64,000 nt of DNA from an uncultured Paracoccaceae bacterium. GTDB taxonomy: Bacteria > Pseudomonadota > Alphaproteobacteria > Rhodobacterales > Rhodobacteraceae. Positions 54,992 to 63,595 of the stretch are shown in pieces. Position 1 is the first letter of the stretch, and each line of letters begins with the position of its first letter. Under the pieces are notes generated by a model. It was not told the DNA's origin. It was given only the letters and a program-made list of their open reading frames with translations, and searched no databases. The translations under genes and the position numbers were made by a program. The DNA lies in the NCBI GenBank assembly GCA_947494675.1, contig CANLVP010000002.1, forward strand, positions 806,001-870,000, read 5' to 3'.

Positions 54992-55730
54992 GGAACTCGC
55001 AGAGCGTCGCAATCTGCTGCACCGCAAGTCTGATCCGCAGACCGTGCTCAAGCACGCGCTGGACGACATGGAAATCGGCAAGATTGCCGTCGTCTCCAGC
55101 TTTGGGGCCGAAAGCGTTGTGTTGCTGCACATGGTCGCGCAGATCAACAAGGACGTGCCGGTGATCTTTCTGGACACCGAAATGCTCTTTGATGAAACGC
55201 TGCAATATCAAAGGGATGTGGCCGAAATGCTGGGCCTCACGGATATCCGCGTGATCCGCCCGGACCGGACAGAGGTGTTTACCCGCGACAACGAAAACCT
55301 GCTGCACCTGCATGACCCCGACGCCTGCTGCCACCTGCGCAAGACAGAGCCGTTGGAAAAGGCCGTTGCGGAATTTGGCGGCTGGATCACCGGGCGCAAG
55401 CGCTATCAGTCCGGCACCCGCGCTGCCCTGCCGATCTTTGAAAAGGAGGGTCGCAAGATCAAGGTGAACCCCCTCGCCTCTTGGACGCCAGAGGACCTGA
55501 GCGCCTATATGGACGCCCACAACCTGCCGCGCCATCCGCTGGTAGCGCAGGGTTACCCGTCAATTGGCTGTCAGCCGTGCACGACCCGCGTGTCGCTTCA
55601 TGAAGACCCCCGTGCCGGTCGCTGGCGCGATCAGGACAAGGTCGAATGCGGCATCCACTTTGAAAACGGCAAGATGGTCCGCACCCCGGCCAACACAACC
55701 GATACACCCCGCGAAACGGCGGAAGGATAA
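54981..55730 (+). CDS. cysH: Adenylyl-sulfate (APS) reductase
   Basis: A 249-residue assimilatory reductase converting APS to sulfite with thioredoxin. The PP-loop region reads IAVVSSFGAESVVLLHM. The cluster motif CC (DACCHLRKTEPL, near residue 115) and CxxC (IGCQPCTTR, near residue 196) mark the [4Fe-4S] APS-type enzyme rather than the PAPS-type, and the catalytic ECGIH lies near residue 222. ATG 54981 lies inside the end of cysI. Electron donors are thioredoxin or glutaredoxin. Confidence 0.95.
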   Translation: MPLKELAERRNLLHRKSDPQTVLKHALDDMEIGKIAVVSSFGAESVVLLHMVAQINKDVPVIFLDTEMLFDETLQYQRDVAEMLGLTDIRVIRPDRTEVFTRDNENLLHLHDPDACCHLRKTEPLEKAVAEFGGWITGRKRYQSGTRAALPIFEKEGRKIKVNPLASWTPEDLSAYMDAHNLPRHPLVAQGYPSIGCQPCTTRVSLHEDPRAGRWRDQDKVECGIHFENGKMVRTPANTTDTPRETAEG

Positions 55731-55734
55731 GACA

Positions 55735-56145
55735 ATGAGCGTGATTGTAACCGATACCGGCTTTGCTGGTGACGATTGGACCGGCGGCTTTGTGGCGCTT
55801 GACGATTGCCCCGCCAACGACACGCCCCTGGGCGTCGATCTGGCCTCTGACACCGATCCGTCCAAGCTCGCTTGTATGACCGGTGCCGCGCTAATCCGCA
55901 TCGATTTCCCCAGCTTCGCCGATGGCCGCGGCTTTACGCTCGCCGCCATGCTGCGCCGTGCAGGATATACCGGGCGTTTGCGCGCCCGCGGCCATGTGAT
56001 CGCCGACCAATACGCCATGGCCCGCCGTGCAGGCTTTGACGAGGTGGAAATCGACGACGCCCTGGCGCAACGCCAACCCGAACCGCAGTGGCTAGCACGA
56101 GCGAACTGGCAAGATAACAACTATCAGGCGCGGATGCGCGGCTGA
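55735..56145 (+). CDS. DUF934 protein of the sulfur operon
   Basis: A 136-residue soluble protein that is a standard member of alphaproteobacterial cysI/cysH operons. The motif ALIRIDFPSFADGRGFTLAAMLRRAGYTGRLRARGHVIADQ is typical of DUF934. The role is unknown; it may support sulfite reductase activity or assembly. It starts four bases after the cysH stop. Confidence 0.9.
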   Translation: MSVIVTDTGFAGDDWTGGFVALDDCPANDTPLGVDLASDTDPSKLACMTGAALIRIDFPSFADGRGFTLAAMLRRAGYTGRLRARGHVIADQYAMARRAGFDEVEIDDALAQRQPEPQWLARANWQDNNYQARMRG

Positions 56146-56155
56146 CCCCCTTTCC

Positions 56156-56169
56156 CTGATCCACATCAA
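56156..56169. promoter_or_regulatory. FNR/FnrL-like box upstream of fpr
   Basis: CTGATCCACATCAA matches TTGAT-N4-ATCAA at nine of ten fixed positions. It lies 45-58 bases before the fpr ATG, so the reductase may be induced or repressed by oxygen shift. Confidence 0.45.
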
Positions 56170-56213
56170 AGACTAGACCCGGAGGGCGGCCCATGACGGT
56201 CGCCGATTGAGAT

Positions 56214-57062
56214 ATGACAGAGCAAACACCCGTGAACGAAACCGCCGCAAAGCCCGTCCCCACCCTGCCCGACGCCCAGACCGTCACAGAGGTGCAGCAT
56301 TACACCGACCGCCTGTTTCGCTTTCGCGTGACACGTCCCGCCAGCCTGCGGTTCCGCTCGGGCGAGTTTGTGATGATCGGCCTGATGGGTGACCCGCACC
56401 CCGAGACGGGCAAGCAAAAGCCGCTTCTGCGCGCCTATTCCATTGCGTCCCCGTCATGGGATGAAGAGCTTGAGTTTTACTCCATCAAGGTGCCGGATGG
56501 TCCCCTGACCTCCAAGCTGCAGCACATCAAAGTCGGGGATGAGATCATCCTGCGCCCCAAGCCTGTGGGCACGCTGGTCCATGACGCGCTGCTGCCCGGC
56601 AAGCGTCTGTATTTCTTCGCCACAGGCACCGGTTTTGCACCCTTCGCCAGCCTGCTGCGCGAGCCTGAAACCTATGAAAACTATGACGAAATCGTCATGA
56701 CCCACACCGTGCGCGATGTCGCGGAACTCACCTATGGCCGCGAGCTGATCGAGAACCTCAAGAAAGACGAGATGATGATCGAGCTTCTGGGGGATGAGAA
56801 CCTCAACAAGATCCGCTACTACCCGACCTCGACCCGTGAAGAGAGCCCCAAGATGGGCCGCATCACGACGTTGATCGAAAACGGTGAGCTTTTCGCTGAC
56901 CTCGGCATCCCACCACTTGATCCGGCCACCGACCGCGCGATGGTCTGCGGCTCGCTCGCCTTCAACCTCGACATCAAGAAGATCCTTGAGGACGCAGGCC
57001 TGAACGAAGGCGCCAACTCCGAACCCGGCGAATTCGTCATCGAAAAGGCCTTTGTTGGTTAA
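56214..57062 (+). CDS. fpr: Ferredoxin-NADP reductase
   Basis: A 282-residue FAD enzyme moving electrons between NADPH and ferredoxin or flavodoxin. FAD-binding landmarks are LRAYSIASPSWDEELEFYSIKV and PLTSKLQHIKVGD; the NADP part has YFFATGTGFAPFASLLREP and AMVCGSLAFNLDIKKIL. The C-terminus EFVIEKAFVG is typical of the bacterial-type (subclass I) enzymes. It follows the sulfur operon and is the natural electron source for CysI, and possibly for the P450. A near-consensus FNR box precedes it. Confidence 0.93.
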   Translation: MTEQTPVNETAAKPVPTLPDAQTVTEVQHYTDRLFRFRVTRPASLRFRSGEFVMIGLMGDPHPETGKQKPLLRAYSIASPSWDEELEFYSIKVPDGPLTSKLQHIKVGDEIILRPKPVGTLVHDALLPGKRLYFFATGTGFAPFASLLREPETYENYDEIVMTHTVRDVAELTYGRELIENLKKDEMMIELLGDENLNKIRYYPTSTREESPKMGRITTLIENGELFADLGIPPLDPATDRAMVCGSLAFNLDIKKILEDAGLNEGANSEPGEFVIEKAFVG

Positions 57063-57067
57063 GCCCA

Positions 57068-57090
57068 TAGGGTGGGCAATCTGCCCACCT
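57068..57090. repeat. 23-bp palindromic intergenic repeat, copy 2
   Basis: Identical to 10750-10772, starting six bases after the fpr stop. Arms GGTGGGCA/TGCCCACC. Confidence 0.7.
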
Positions 57091-57140
57091 CCGGCCTTGA
57101 CGTAGTCTGACCCGAAATGACGGGCATCAATTCCACAAAC

Positions 57141-57174
57141 AAAAAGGGCCGCGCCATCTCTGGCGCGGCCCCTT
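57141..57174. terminator. Terminator between fpr and the Ala/Glu repeat gene
   Basis: An 11-bp stem GGGCCGCGCCA/TGGCGCGGCCC with TCTC loop and A5 on the left, so on the minus strand it ends with TTTTTG. It fits best as terminator of the minus-strand repeat gene and may also stop fpr. Confidence 0.8.
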
Positions 57175-57193
57175 CAATATCTGGTGCTTGGTC

Positions 57194-58243
57194 TTACTGA
57201 CCCAGCGCTTCTTTCAGGCGGGTCAATGTCGCCTCAAGCAGTTCAGGGTTGTCTTTGGCACCGTTCACAGCAGCACTCAGCGCAGTTTTCTGCACCGCAG
57301 ACAGCTCAGAACCGTCGATCATCTCAAGCACCTTGTCGGCGTCAAAACCATCCATGGTCAGCAGTGTCTCGGCCATGCTGGCCTCACCTTCAGCTGCCAT
57401 TTCTTCGGTCGCTTCTGCGGCCTCTTCGGTGGCACCCTCAACGGCTTCGGCAGCGCCTTCAGCAGCGTCAGCCGCTTCGTCTGTGGCACCTTCTACAGCC
57501 TCGGTCGCCGCGTCAGCAGCGCCTTCAGCGGCCTCGGTTGCTTCACCAGTTGCTTCTTCCGCAGCTTCGGTTGCGCCTTCAACTGCCTCAGCGGCTTCAT
57601 CCGTGGCACCCTCGACAGCCTCGGTTGCGCCTTCGACAACGTCAGTCGCCGCGTCCGTTGCTGCATCTGCCGCACCCTCAACAGCGTCTGCAGCGCCTTC
57701 AACCGCATCAGCAGCCGTATCAGCAACAGCTTCGCCTGCCTCGGTTGCTGTCTCAACAGCACCCTCAACCGCGTCGCTGGCCGCATCAGCAGCACCTTCA
57801 ACAGCTTCGGTCGCGCCTTCGACAGCACCTTCAGCGGCATCCGTCACGGCGTCGGCTGCGTCACCTGCTGCCTCAGCGGCACCGTCAACGGCGTCGGCTG
57901 CGGCATCAGCGGCACCTTCAGCGGCTTCGGTTGCACCTTCAACAGCGCCTTCAACGGCCTCGGTCGCACCTTCAACGGCACCCTCAACAGCCTCGGTCGC
58001 ACCTTCAACGGCACCTTCGGCAACACCTTCAACCGCGTCAGCTGCGCCTTCAACGGCACCTTCGGCTGCATCGGTGACGGCGTCAGCCGCATCGCCTGCT
58101 GCATCCGCAGCTGTATCTGCCACATCGGCGGCGCTATCTGTGACATCCGACACCGCGTCTGCTGGTGTCTGACCATTTACAAAATACTGGTAGCCGAAAA
58201 AGCCTGCAACGGCGACGACTACGATGATCAAAAGCGCTCTCAT
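57194..58243 (-). CDS. Ala/Glu-rich repeat protein with N-terminal membrane anchor
   Basis: A 349-residue protein. Residues 1-22 (MRALLIIVVVAVAGFFGYQY) form a membrane anchor or uncleaved signal, with the rest outside. Residues about 35-275 are a degenerate repeat of 4-11 residues (AVEGATEA, AADAVEGA, DAAG), acidic and Ala-rich, likely a long amphipathic helix or coiled coil comparable to LEA-type or apolipoprotein-like proteins. A small C-terminal domain (LLTMDGFDADKVLEMIDGSELS...) is non-repetitive and conserved-looking. Function unknown. The start at 58243 is the ATG before the hydrophobic segment. It is divergent from infC. Confidence 0.75.
   Translation of the reverse strand: MRALLIIVVVAVAGFFGYQYFVNGQTPADAVSDVTDSAADVADTAADAAGDAADAVTDAAEGAVEGAADAVEGVAEGAVEGATEAVEGAVEGATEAVEGAVEGATEAAEGAADAAADAVDGAAEAAGDAADAVTDAAEGAVEGATEAVEGAADAASDAVEGAVETATEAGEAVADTAADAVEGAADAVEGAADAATDAATDVVEGATEAVEGATDEAAEAVEGATEAAEEATGEATEAAEGAADAATEAVEGATDEAADAAEGAAEAVEGATEEAAEATEEMAAEGEASMAETLLTMDGFDADKVLEMIDGSELSAVQKTALSAAVNGAKDNPELLEATLTRLKEALGQ
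57400..58140. repeat. Low-complexity repeat tract inside the Ala/Glu gene
   Basis: Imperfect short repeats of the type CCTTCAACGGC and GCCTCGGTCGCACC run for about 740 bp. They produce long open frames on the other strand and in other frames, which are artefacts. The tract is prone to length change by slippage. Confidence 0.75.
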
Positions 58244-58374
58244 GGGATATTCCCTCCAAGTCTGAAAACGTGATGGCCCCAAATGGGCCTTGCCCGCCAT
58301 ATGTCAGAGCCCTCTGGCAATGAAAAGGGGCTCAAATCGCCTTGCGTTCCCCCTAATCAGCGAATTATTGCGGG

Positions 58375-58403
58375 TTGAAGCTGGCGTGCCCCAAGGATAC
58401 CTT
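58375..58403 (+). promoter_or_regulatory. Probable infC promoter
   Basis: TTGAAG (58375-58380), exactly 17 bases, TACCTT (58398-58403), giving a leader of about 32 bases to the AUA start codon. Confidence 0.45.
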
Positions 58404-58441
58404 AGAAGCCACGCGACTGAAACAACCAAAGGACAAGTACC

Positions 58442-58987
<546 letters not shown>

Positions 58988-59038
58988 GCCAAGGGCCGTT
59001 CACGGCAAAGACATCGGGTTTCGCAAAACCCTGCACAC

Positions 59039-59070
59039 AAGGGCCCGTCACATGACGCGGCCCTTGTTTC
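59039..59070 (+). terminator. infC terminator
   Basis: A stem of about 12 bp (AAGGGCCCGTCA/TGACGCGGCCCTT with one bulge on each side) followed by TGTTTCGTTT. The remaining 160 bases before the histidine kinase gene show no named feature. Confidence 0.75.
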
Positions 59071-59231
59071 GTTTCCGGGCCCAACTTCTCATCGCGACGG
59101 GTGCAAAGCGACGTAAACGCGCAAATTTCTGGCAGTTGTAGGATTGCCTGTGTATCGTCGTTGAAACCACCGACGAACGAGTGTGCATAGTTGACCATCA
59201 GACGTTTTTCCCTTTTTCGCATGGCCTGTTA

Positions 59232-60554
59232 ATGCGGACCTCTTGGGAAAACCTGCGCCTCTTACGCGCGTCTGACCTCAGCTCTCCTTTTGAATTGGCG
59301 GGTCGTTTCGGATTGATGACCACGGGCACGCTGACGGTTGCATGGTGGTCAAAAGACCCCAACCTGCTGGTCTGGATCCTTTGCTATGTCACCGCGCAGC
59401 TGATCTATCTGGCGGTTCTGCTGCGCGTCAGGCAAGACGCTGCGCGATGGCAATACCCGATGGCCATGGCGCTCAATATGGCCAACGCCTCGACGTTTGC
59501 GGCACTGCCAATCTATCTGTGGCACCAAGGCAGCGTCACCTTTCAAGTTAGCGCCATCTGCGTCGTCTGGACCCACGCGATCTACAACAACGCCCGCCAC
59601 CCCGTCCCCCGCGGCATCGCGATTTGGGACGCCGTCAGCATCAGCGCAATTGTGCTCTATTTCGCCACCGATCTGTCACGCAGCTTGCCTGAGGGGACTC
59701 AGCGCTGGATTCCGCTTTTTGTGACGGGCATCGCGACTTGCTATTTTGTTGTCTCGATCTTTGAAAACTACCGTCGCGCCAACCGGCTGGAATACGCAGA
59801 AGCCCAATTGATCGCCCGCGAAAGACTGGACGCGGTTGACCGAATTACCGGTGGAATCGCTCATGATTTCAACAACATACTTACGGCCATCTTAGGTCAG
59901 ATTGGCCTCTATTGGCAGTCCGACTCCCCGTCCGACAAAGACGACGCCATCACCGCGGCCGATGCCGCCGCAGAACGTGCCGCACAATTGACCCGCAAGC
60001 TGCAAACCTATGCCCAGCAGACCGTGTTGCAACCCGCCCGCCACCGTATCGATCACTTGCTGGAAGAGACGTTGACCGATCTCGCCCTAACCGAAGCTCA
60101 ATTTAACCTGTCGCTGTCAAACACCCTGTCGGAAGACCCCGAGGTGACCATCGACGCGGCTCAAACCCGCGCGGTCCTGTCCGATCTGATCCGGAACGCG
60201 ATTGAAGCTTCCGAGGACAATCAGCCCATCGACGTCTTCGCCGATGTCGAGGATCTCCTCAAACCCAGCGCCCCGATCCGCAACGTGATCCTCGCGCCCG
60301 GCGCCTATCTGATCATCGCGATCACCGACACCGGACGTGGCATCGCCGCCGAAGATCTAGAGCGGGTGTTTGAACCCTTCTATTCCACCAAAACCTCGCC
60401 CAGGTCTTCCGGGCTGGGCCTCGCGATGGCATCTGGGTTTGCCCGGCAAGCGGGCGGTGCGTTGGACGTGGCCAGCAAGCAGGGCAAAGGGACGATCGTG
60501 ACGCTTTATCTGCCGCTCTTAGACGCCAAACCGCGTCGGCACGTTTTCGGGTAG
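59232..60554 (+). CDS. Membrane histidine kinase without own response regulator
   Basis: A 440-residue sensor kinase. The N-terminal part has about five to six transmembrane helices (residues 20-190, e.g. LLVWILCYVTAQLIYLAVLLRV) in place of a periplasmic domain. The kinase core has the phosphohistidine in RITGGIAHDFNNILTAILGQIG near residue 210, the N box in LSDLIRNAIEASE, G1 ITDTGRGIAAEDLERVFEPFYSTK and G2 SSGLGLAMASGFARQAGG. No response regulator gene is adjacent and no receiver is fused, so it is an orphan. ATG 59232 is chosen; an in-frame start at 59181 adds a non-hydrophobic tail. The end overlaps the LacI-type gene by 36 bases. Confidence 0.85.
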   Translation: MRTSWENLRLLRASDLSSPFELAGRFGLMTTGTLTVAWWSKDPNLLVWILCYVTAQLIYLAVLLRVRQDAARWQYPMAMALNMANASTFAALPIYLWHQGSVTFQVSAICVVWTHAIYNNARHPVPRGIAIWDAVSISAIVLYFATDLSRSLPEGTQRWIPLFVTGIATCYFVVSIFENYRRANRLEYAEAQLIARERLDAVDRITGGIAHDFNNILTAILGQIGLYWQSDSPSDKDDAITAADAAAERAAQLTRKLQTYAQQTVLQPARHRIDHLLEETLTDLALTEAQFNLSLSNTLSEDPEVTIDAAQTRAVLSDLIRNAIEASEDNQPIDVFADVEDLLKPSAPIRNVILAPGAYLIIAITDTGRGIAAEDLERVFEPFYSTKTSPRSSGLGLAMASGFARQAGGALDVASKQGKGTIVTLYLPLLDAKPRRHVFG

Positions 60555-61547
60555 AATGATCTGGATATCCGACAATGGCGCGGGCCCATCATCAGGGTTG
60601 TCTACGACCAGCTTGTGAAACCGCAGGATATGGCGAAAGGCCCCGCGCATGTCCGCCGCAAGGTCATGATGTAGCACCAGCGTGATCTCTCCGCGCGTCA
60701 GCAGCCCCAGATTGTCGGCATCCAGATCGTGCGCCACAAAGATCTGCGGGTGCACCCCCGCCGCGTTCAGTGCCGCGCAAATCGCACGGTTGGCTCCGCT
60801 CACAGAATAGACCGCCCGGAGCGCGGCCTGCGCGGCCAGTACACCGCCCACCGCGGCCCCCGTTGCATGGTTCAACCCGCCCCCATCGGTGGTCTCAATG
60901 ATCTGCACCTTTGGCGCGCGTTCGGCCATGGCAGCGCGAAAGGACGCGATCCGCGTCGCTTCTCCGGCAAAATCATCGCGGCTTTGACTGGTCAGCACCG
61001 CGCCATCCTGCACCTCGCGGGCAATCAACGCCGCCGCCACCCGGCCCGCCTGCGCATTGTCGAGCCCCGCATAGGCGTATGCTCCGGCGATATCTGTCAC
61101 GACACTGATCACCGGAATGCCACGCCGCATCAAATCAGCCACCGCCGCGCGGATCGCCGGGGTATCGCGCGCCTTGAGGCACACACCCTGGCTGCCGCGC
61201 TTTGCAATCCGCGCCAGCACCGCCAACATCTGCGCCTCGGTCAGCACATCCCGCATCGTAAACCGCAAGCGCACGACGACGGGTGCCATTTGAGTCATCG
61301 CGGCCTCCGCCCCTTCCCGGAGCGCTGTTGTGAACCGCGCAGGTGCCTCTGCTACCACGTCGATCCAAACAGTGCGTCCCTTGGCGCTGATCGCATGTTC
61401 CTGACGTTCCAGCTCGGCCAAGGCCGCTGCCACGCGGGCCTTGGTGCGCGCACTCACATGGGCGCGGCCATTCAGCGCCCGGTCCACGGTCGCCGTGCCA
61501 AGCCCCGCTTGTGCCGCAATCTCTTTGATCGGAAACCGATGGGTCAT
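60519..61547 (-). CDS. LacI family transcriptional regulator
   Basis: A 342-residue regulator. The N-terminal helix-turn-helix and hinge helix are MTHRFPIKEIAAQAGLGTATVDRALNGRAHVSARTKARVAAAL, followed by a periplasmic-binding-protein-like ligand domain (GIPVISVVTDI, AYAGLDNAQAGRVAAALIAR, VYSVSGANRAICAAL, FVAHDLDADNLGLL). The ligand is unknown, possibly a sugar or polyol. The start at 61547 is the first residue of the conserved DNA-binding domain; longer open frame upstream is antisense to the dioxygenase gene. It is divergent from that gene and probably controls it. Confidence 0.9.
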   Translation of the reverse strand: MTHRFPIKEIAAQAGLGTATVDRALNGRAHVSARTKARVAAALAELERQEHAISAKGRTVWIDVVAEAPARFTTALREGAEAAMTQMAPVVVRLRFTMRDVLTEAQMLAVLARIAKRGSQGVCLKARDTPAIRAAVADLMRRGIPVISVVTDIAGAYAYAGLDNAQAGRVAAALIAREVQDGAVLTSQSRDDFAGEATRIASFRAAMAERAPKVQIIETTDGGGLNHATGAAVGGVLAAQAALRAVYSVSGANRAICAALNAAGVHPQIFVAHDLDADNLGLLTRGEITLVLHHDLAADMRGAFRHILRFHKLVVDNPDDGPAPLSDIQIILPENVPTRFGV

Positions 61548-61565
61548 TTGATGTATTATTGATGT
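61548..61565. promoter_or_regulatory. Direct repeat in the lacI-type/dioxygenase spacer
   Basis: TTGATGT occurs twice, 11 bp apart (61548 and 61559), right in front of the regulator start codon. A regulator site or autoregulatory operator is possible; it is not the usual LacI palindrome. Confidence 0.35.
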
Positions 61566-61625
61566 CTTTCGCCCTGCCCGCCAGCCTGTTTTCCGGCCAA
61601 ACTGCCCAAAAGACCGGAGGATCTT

Positions 61626-62747
61626 ATGACAACCGCCTATTTCCATGCCGAGGATTGCAACCTCTCCGACTTGGTTGCCCTGTGCGCACAAACGACAACG
61701 CCCAACGACGTGCCCCACGCCAGCGACGTGCAACACAACGTACCGCTCTATGACGTCGCCGCCCTGACGCTGGATGATCCCAAGCTTCTGGCCGAATGGG
61801 CGCAGGTTCTGCGCACTGGCGCGGGCGTGATCATCCTGCGCGGGGCCTATGCGGACACCAGCGCCATTGATGCGGCCACCGTCATCTATGACCAGATCAT
61901 TGCGACCGAAAAGGCCGCAGGCGGGCAGTCCGCGGACCACTTTGCCGCTGGCACCAATGACCGCGTCTGGAACGCCGCGCAAAAGCTTTGCTTTGCCGAT
62001 CCGGCCGTCTTTGCGGCCTATTTTGGCAATGCCGCCGTTGCCGCCGCCTGCACCGCATGGCTTGGCCCGAACTACCAGATGACCGCACAGATCAACGTGG
62101 TGCACCCCGGCGGGGCCGCGCAAGAGGCCCATCGCGACTATCACCTCGGCTTTCAAACCGCTGATATTTCGGCACAATACCCCGCCCATGTGCACGACCT
62201 GTCCCCCGCGCTGACCCTGCAAGGCGGCATCGCCCATTGCGACATGCCGGTGGAAAGCGGTCCGACGAAACTGCTGCCGTTTTCGCAAGCCTACCGCCCC
62301 GGCTATGCCGCATGGCGCCTGCCCGACTTCCGAGCGTATTTTGAGGATCACTGCGTCCAACTGCCCCTCGCCAAGGGCGACGCGCTGTTTTTCAACCCCG
62401 CCCTCTTTCACGGGGCCGGTGCCAATACGACAACGGATATCCACCGCATGGCCAACCTCTTGCAGATATCCTCGGCCTTTGGTCGCGCGATGGAGGTGTT
62501 GGACCGCGCCGCTATGTGCCGTGCACTTTATCCTGTCTTGCGCGCCCAACCCGGAGACCATCGCGCCGTGATCGCTGCCACCGCCGAAGGCTACAGCTTT
62601 CCCACCAACCTTGACCGTGACCCGCCTGTCGGGGGCCTCGCCCCCGAAACCCAAGCTGCATTGATGCACCGCGCCTTGAACACGGATATGGCTCCAGAAG
62701 CATTCGAGGCCGAACTCACCGCCCTCATGGACCGCCAGCGCCCCTAG
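61626..62747 (+). CDS. Phytanoyl-CoA dioxygenase family protein
   Basis: A 373-residue 2-oxoglutarate/Fe(II) oxygenase. The metal triad is seen in EAHRDYHLGFQ (HxD) and NPALFHGAGANTTTDIHRMANLLQ (distal His and, further on, the Arg for 2-oxoglutarate). The substrate is unknown. GGAGG stands nine bases before the ATG. It is divergent from a LacI-type regulator, which suggests that the substrate is part of a catabolic route for a sugar, polyol or similar compound. Its end overlaps the convergent CoxM-type gene by four bases. Confidence 0.87.
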   Translation: MTTAYFHAEDCNLSDLVALCAQTTTPNDVPHASDVQHNVPLYDVAALTLDDPKLLAEWAQVLRTGAGVIILRGAYADTSAIDAATVIYDQIIATEKAAGGQSADHFAAGTNDRVWNAAQKLCFADPAVFAAYFGNAAVAAACTAWLGPNYQMTAQINVVHPGGAAQEAHRDYHLGFQTADISAQYPAHVHDLSPALTLQGGIAHCDMPVESGPTKLLPFSQAYRPGYAAWRLPDFRAYFEDHCVQLPLAKGDALFFNPALFHGAGANTTTDIHRMANLLQISSAFGRAMEVLDRAAMCRALYPVLRAQPGDHRAVIAATAEGYSFPTNLDRDPPVGGLAPETQAALMHRALNTDMAPEAFEAELTALMDRQRP

Positions 62748-63529
62748 CGGGCAGCTGTGACCGCGCGCGCTGTCATGACCTTCACCAGATGCGCGCGGTA
62801 GTCGGGCCCACCATGCACATCCTCCATCATGCCCTCCGCGGCGACCTCCAAATCGGCCAGAACGCCCGCGTCAAACTGCTTGCCCAAGGCATCCTCAGCC
62901 TCCGACCAGCGATAGACGCCATCCTCCGACGCGCCAGTGACCGCGACGCGCACGCCATCCGCGTATCGCGCCACAAAGACGCCAACCAGGGCAAAGCGCG
63001 ACGCGGGCTGCACAAATTTCTGATAGCTCGACTTTTGCGGCACCGGAAACCGGACCTCTGTGATGATCTCGCCCTCGTCCAGCGCGGTGCTGAACATCCC
63101 GTCAAAGAACTCATCCGCCGCAATCTCGCGCCGGTCGGTGACCACACCGGCCCCCGTGCCCAAAACGGCCGCTGGGTAACAGGCCGCCGGGTCATTATTG
63201 GCAAGCGATCCGCCAATCGTGCCGCGATTGCGCACCGCAGGATCACCGATCCGACCCGCAAGTTGGGCCAGACCGGCAAAGGTCCCTTCATGAGCGGCGA
63301 CATCCGCATGGGTCGTCGCCCCACCAATGCACAACCGGCCATCATCGCCGGTGCAAATCCCCTTCATCTCGGCAATACCCGTTAGGCTAACCAGCTTTTC
63401 GGGGCTCGCCAAACGCTGCTTAAGCGTCGGGATCAGGGTCTGCCCGCCACCCAAGGCCTGCACGTCATCGCCCATGGACGCCACCGCCTCTGCAATGGAC
63501 TTTGGCCGCTCTATGTCAAAGTCATACAT
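62744..63529 (-). CDS. coxM: FAD-binding medium subunit of a CO/xanthine-dehydrogenase-type enzyme
   Basis: A 261-residue FAD subunit of molybdenum hydroxylases. FAD motifs are LGGGQTLIPTLKQRLA (AGGHSL-like) and NRGTIGGSLANNDPAACY (TIGG), and the C-terminal CO_deh_flav_C domain follows EGEIITEVRFP. It passes electrons from the Fe-S subunit to a quinone or other acceptor. With the small subunit upstream and presumably the large Mo subunit beyond the right edge it makes a CoxMSL-type enzyme; form II (non-CO) is more common in this group, so the substrate is open. Confidence 0.88.
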   Translation of the reverse strand: MYDFDIERPKSIAEAVASMGDDVQALGGGQTLIPTLKQRLASPEKLVSLTGIAEMKGICTGDDGRLCIGGATTHADVAAHEGTFAGLAQLAGRIGDPAVRNRGTIGGSLANNDPAACYPAAVLGTGAGVVTDRREIAADEFFDGMFSTALDEGEIITEVRFPVPQKSSYQKFVQPASRFALVGVFVARYADGVRVAVTGASEDGVYRWSEAEDALGKQFDAGVLADLEVAAEGMMEDVHGGPDYRAHLVKVMTARAVTAAR

Positions 63530-63595
63530 CGTCGTTCCTTGCTTTCCGCAGCACGCCGATCACGCGCCGCAAGACTGTCCCGGTCACACCGCGCA

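Noticed and set aside
57184-58273. Long plus-strand ORFs (His/Leu/Gln/Arg-rich, Ser/Ala/Thr-rich and Cys/Ser/Phe-rich) opposite the Ala/Glu repeat gene
   Set aside because: Low-complexity mirror frames of the repeat tract; only the minus-strand frame has an anchor, a non-repetitive domain and a sensible start.
61548-62669. Upstream extension of the LacI-type gene to 716 codons
   Set aside because: The added part is antisense to the dioxygenase gene; the conserved regulator starts at MTHRFPIKEI (61547).
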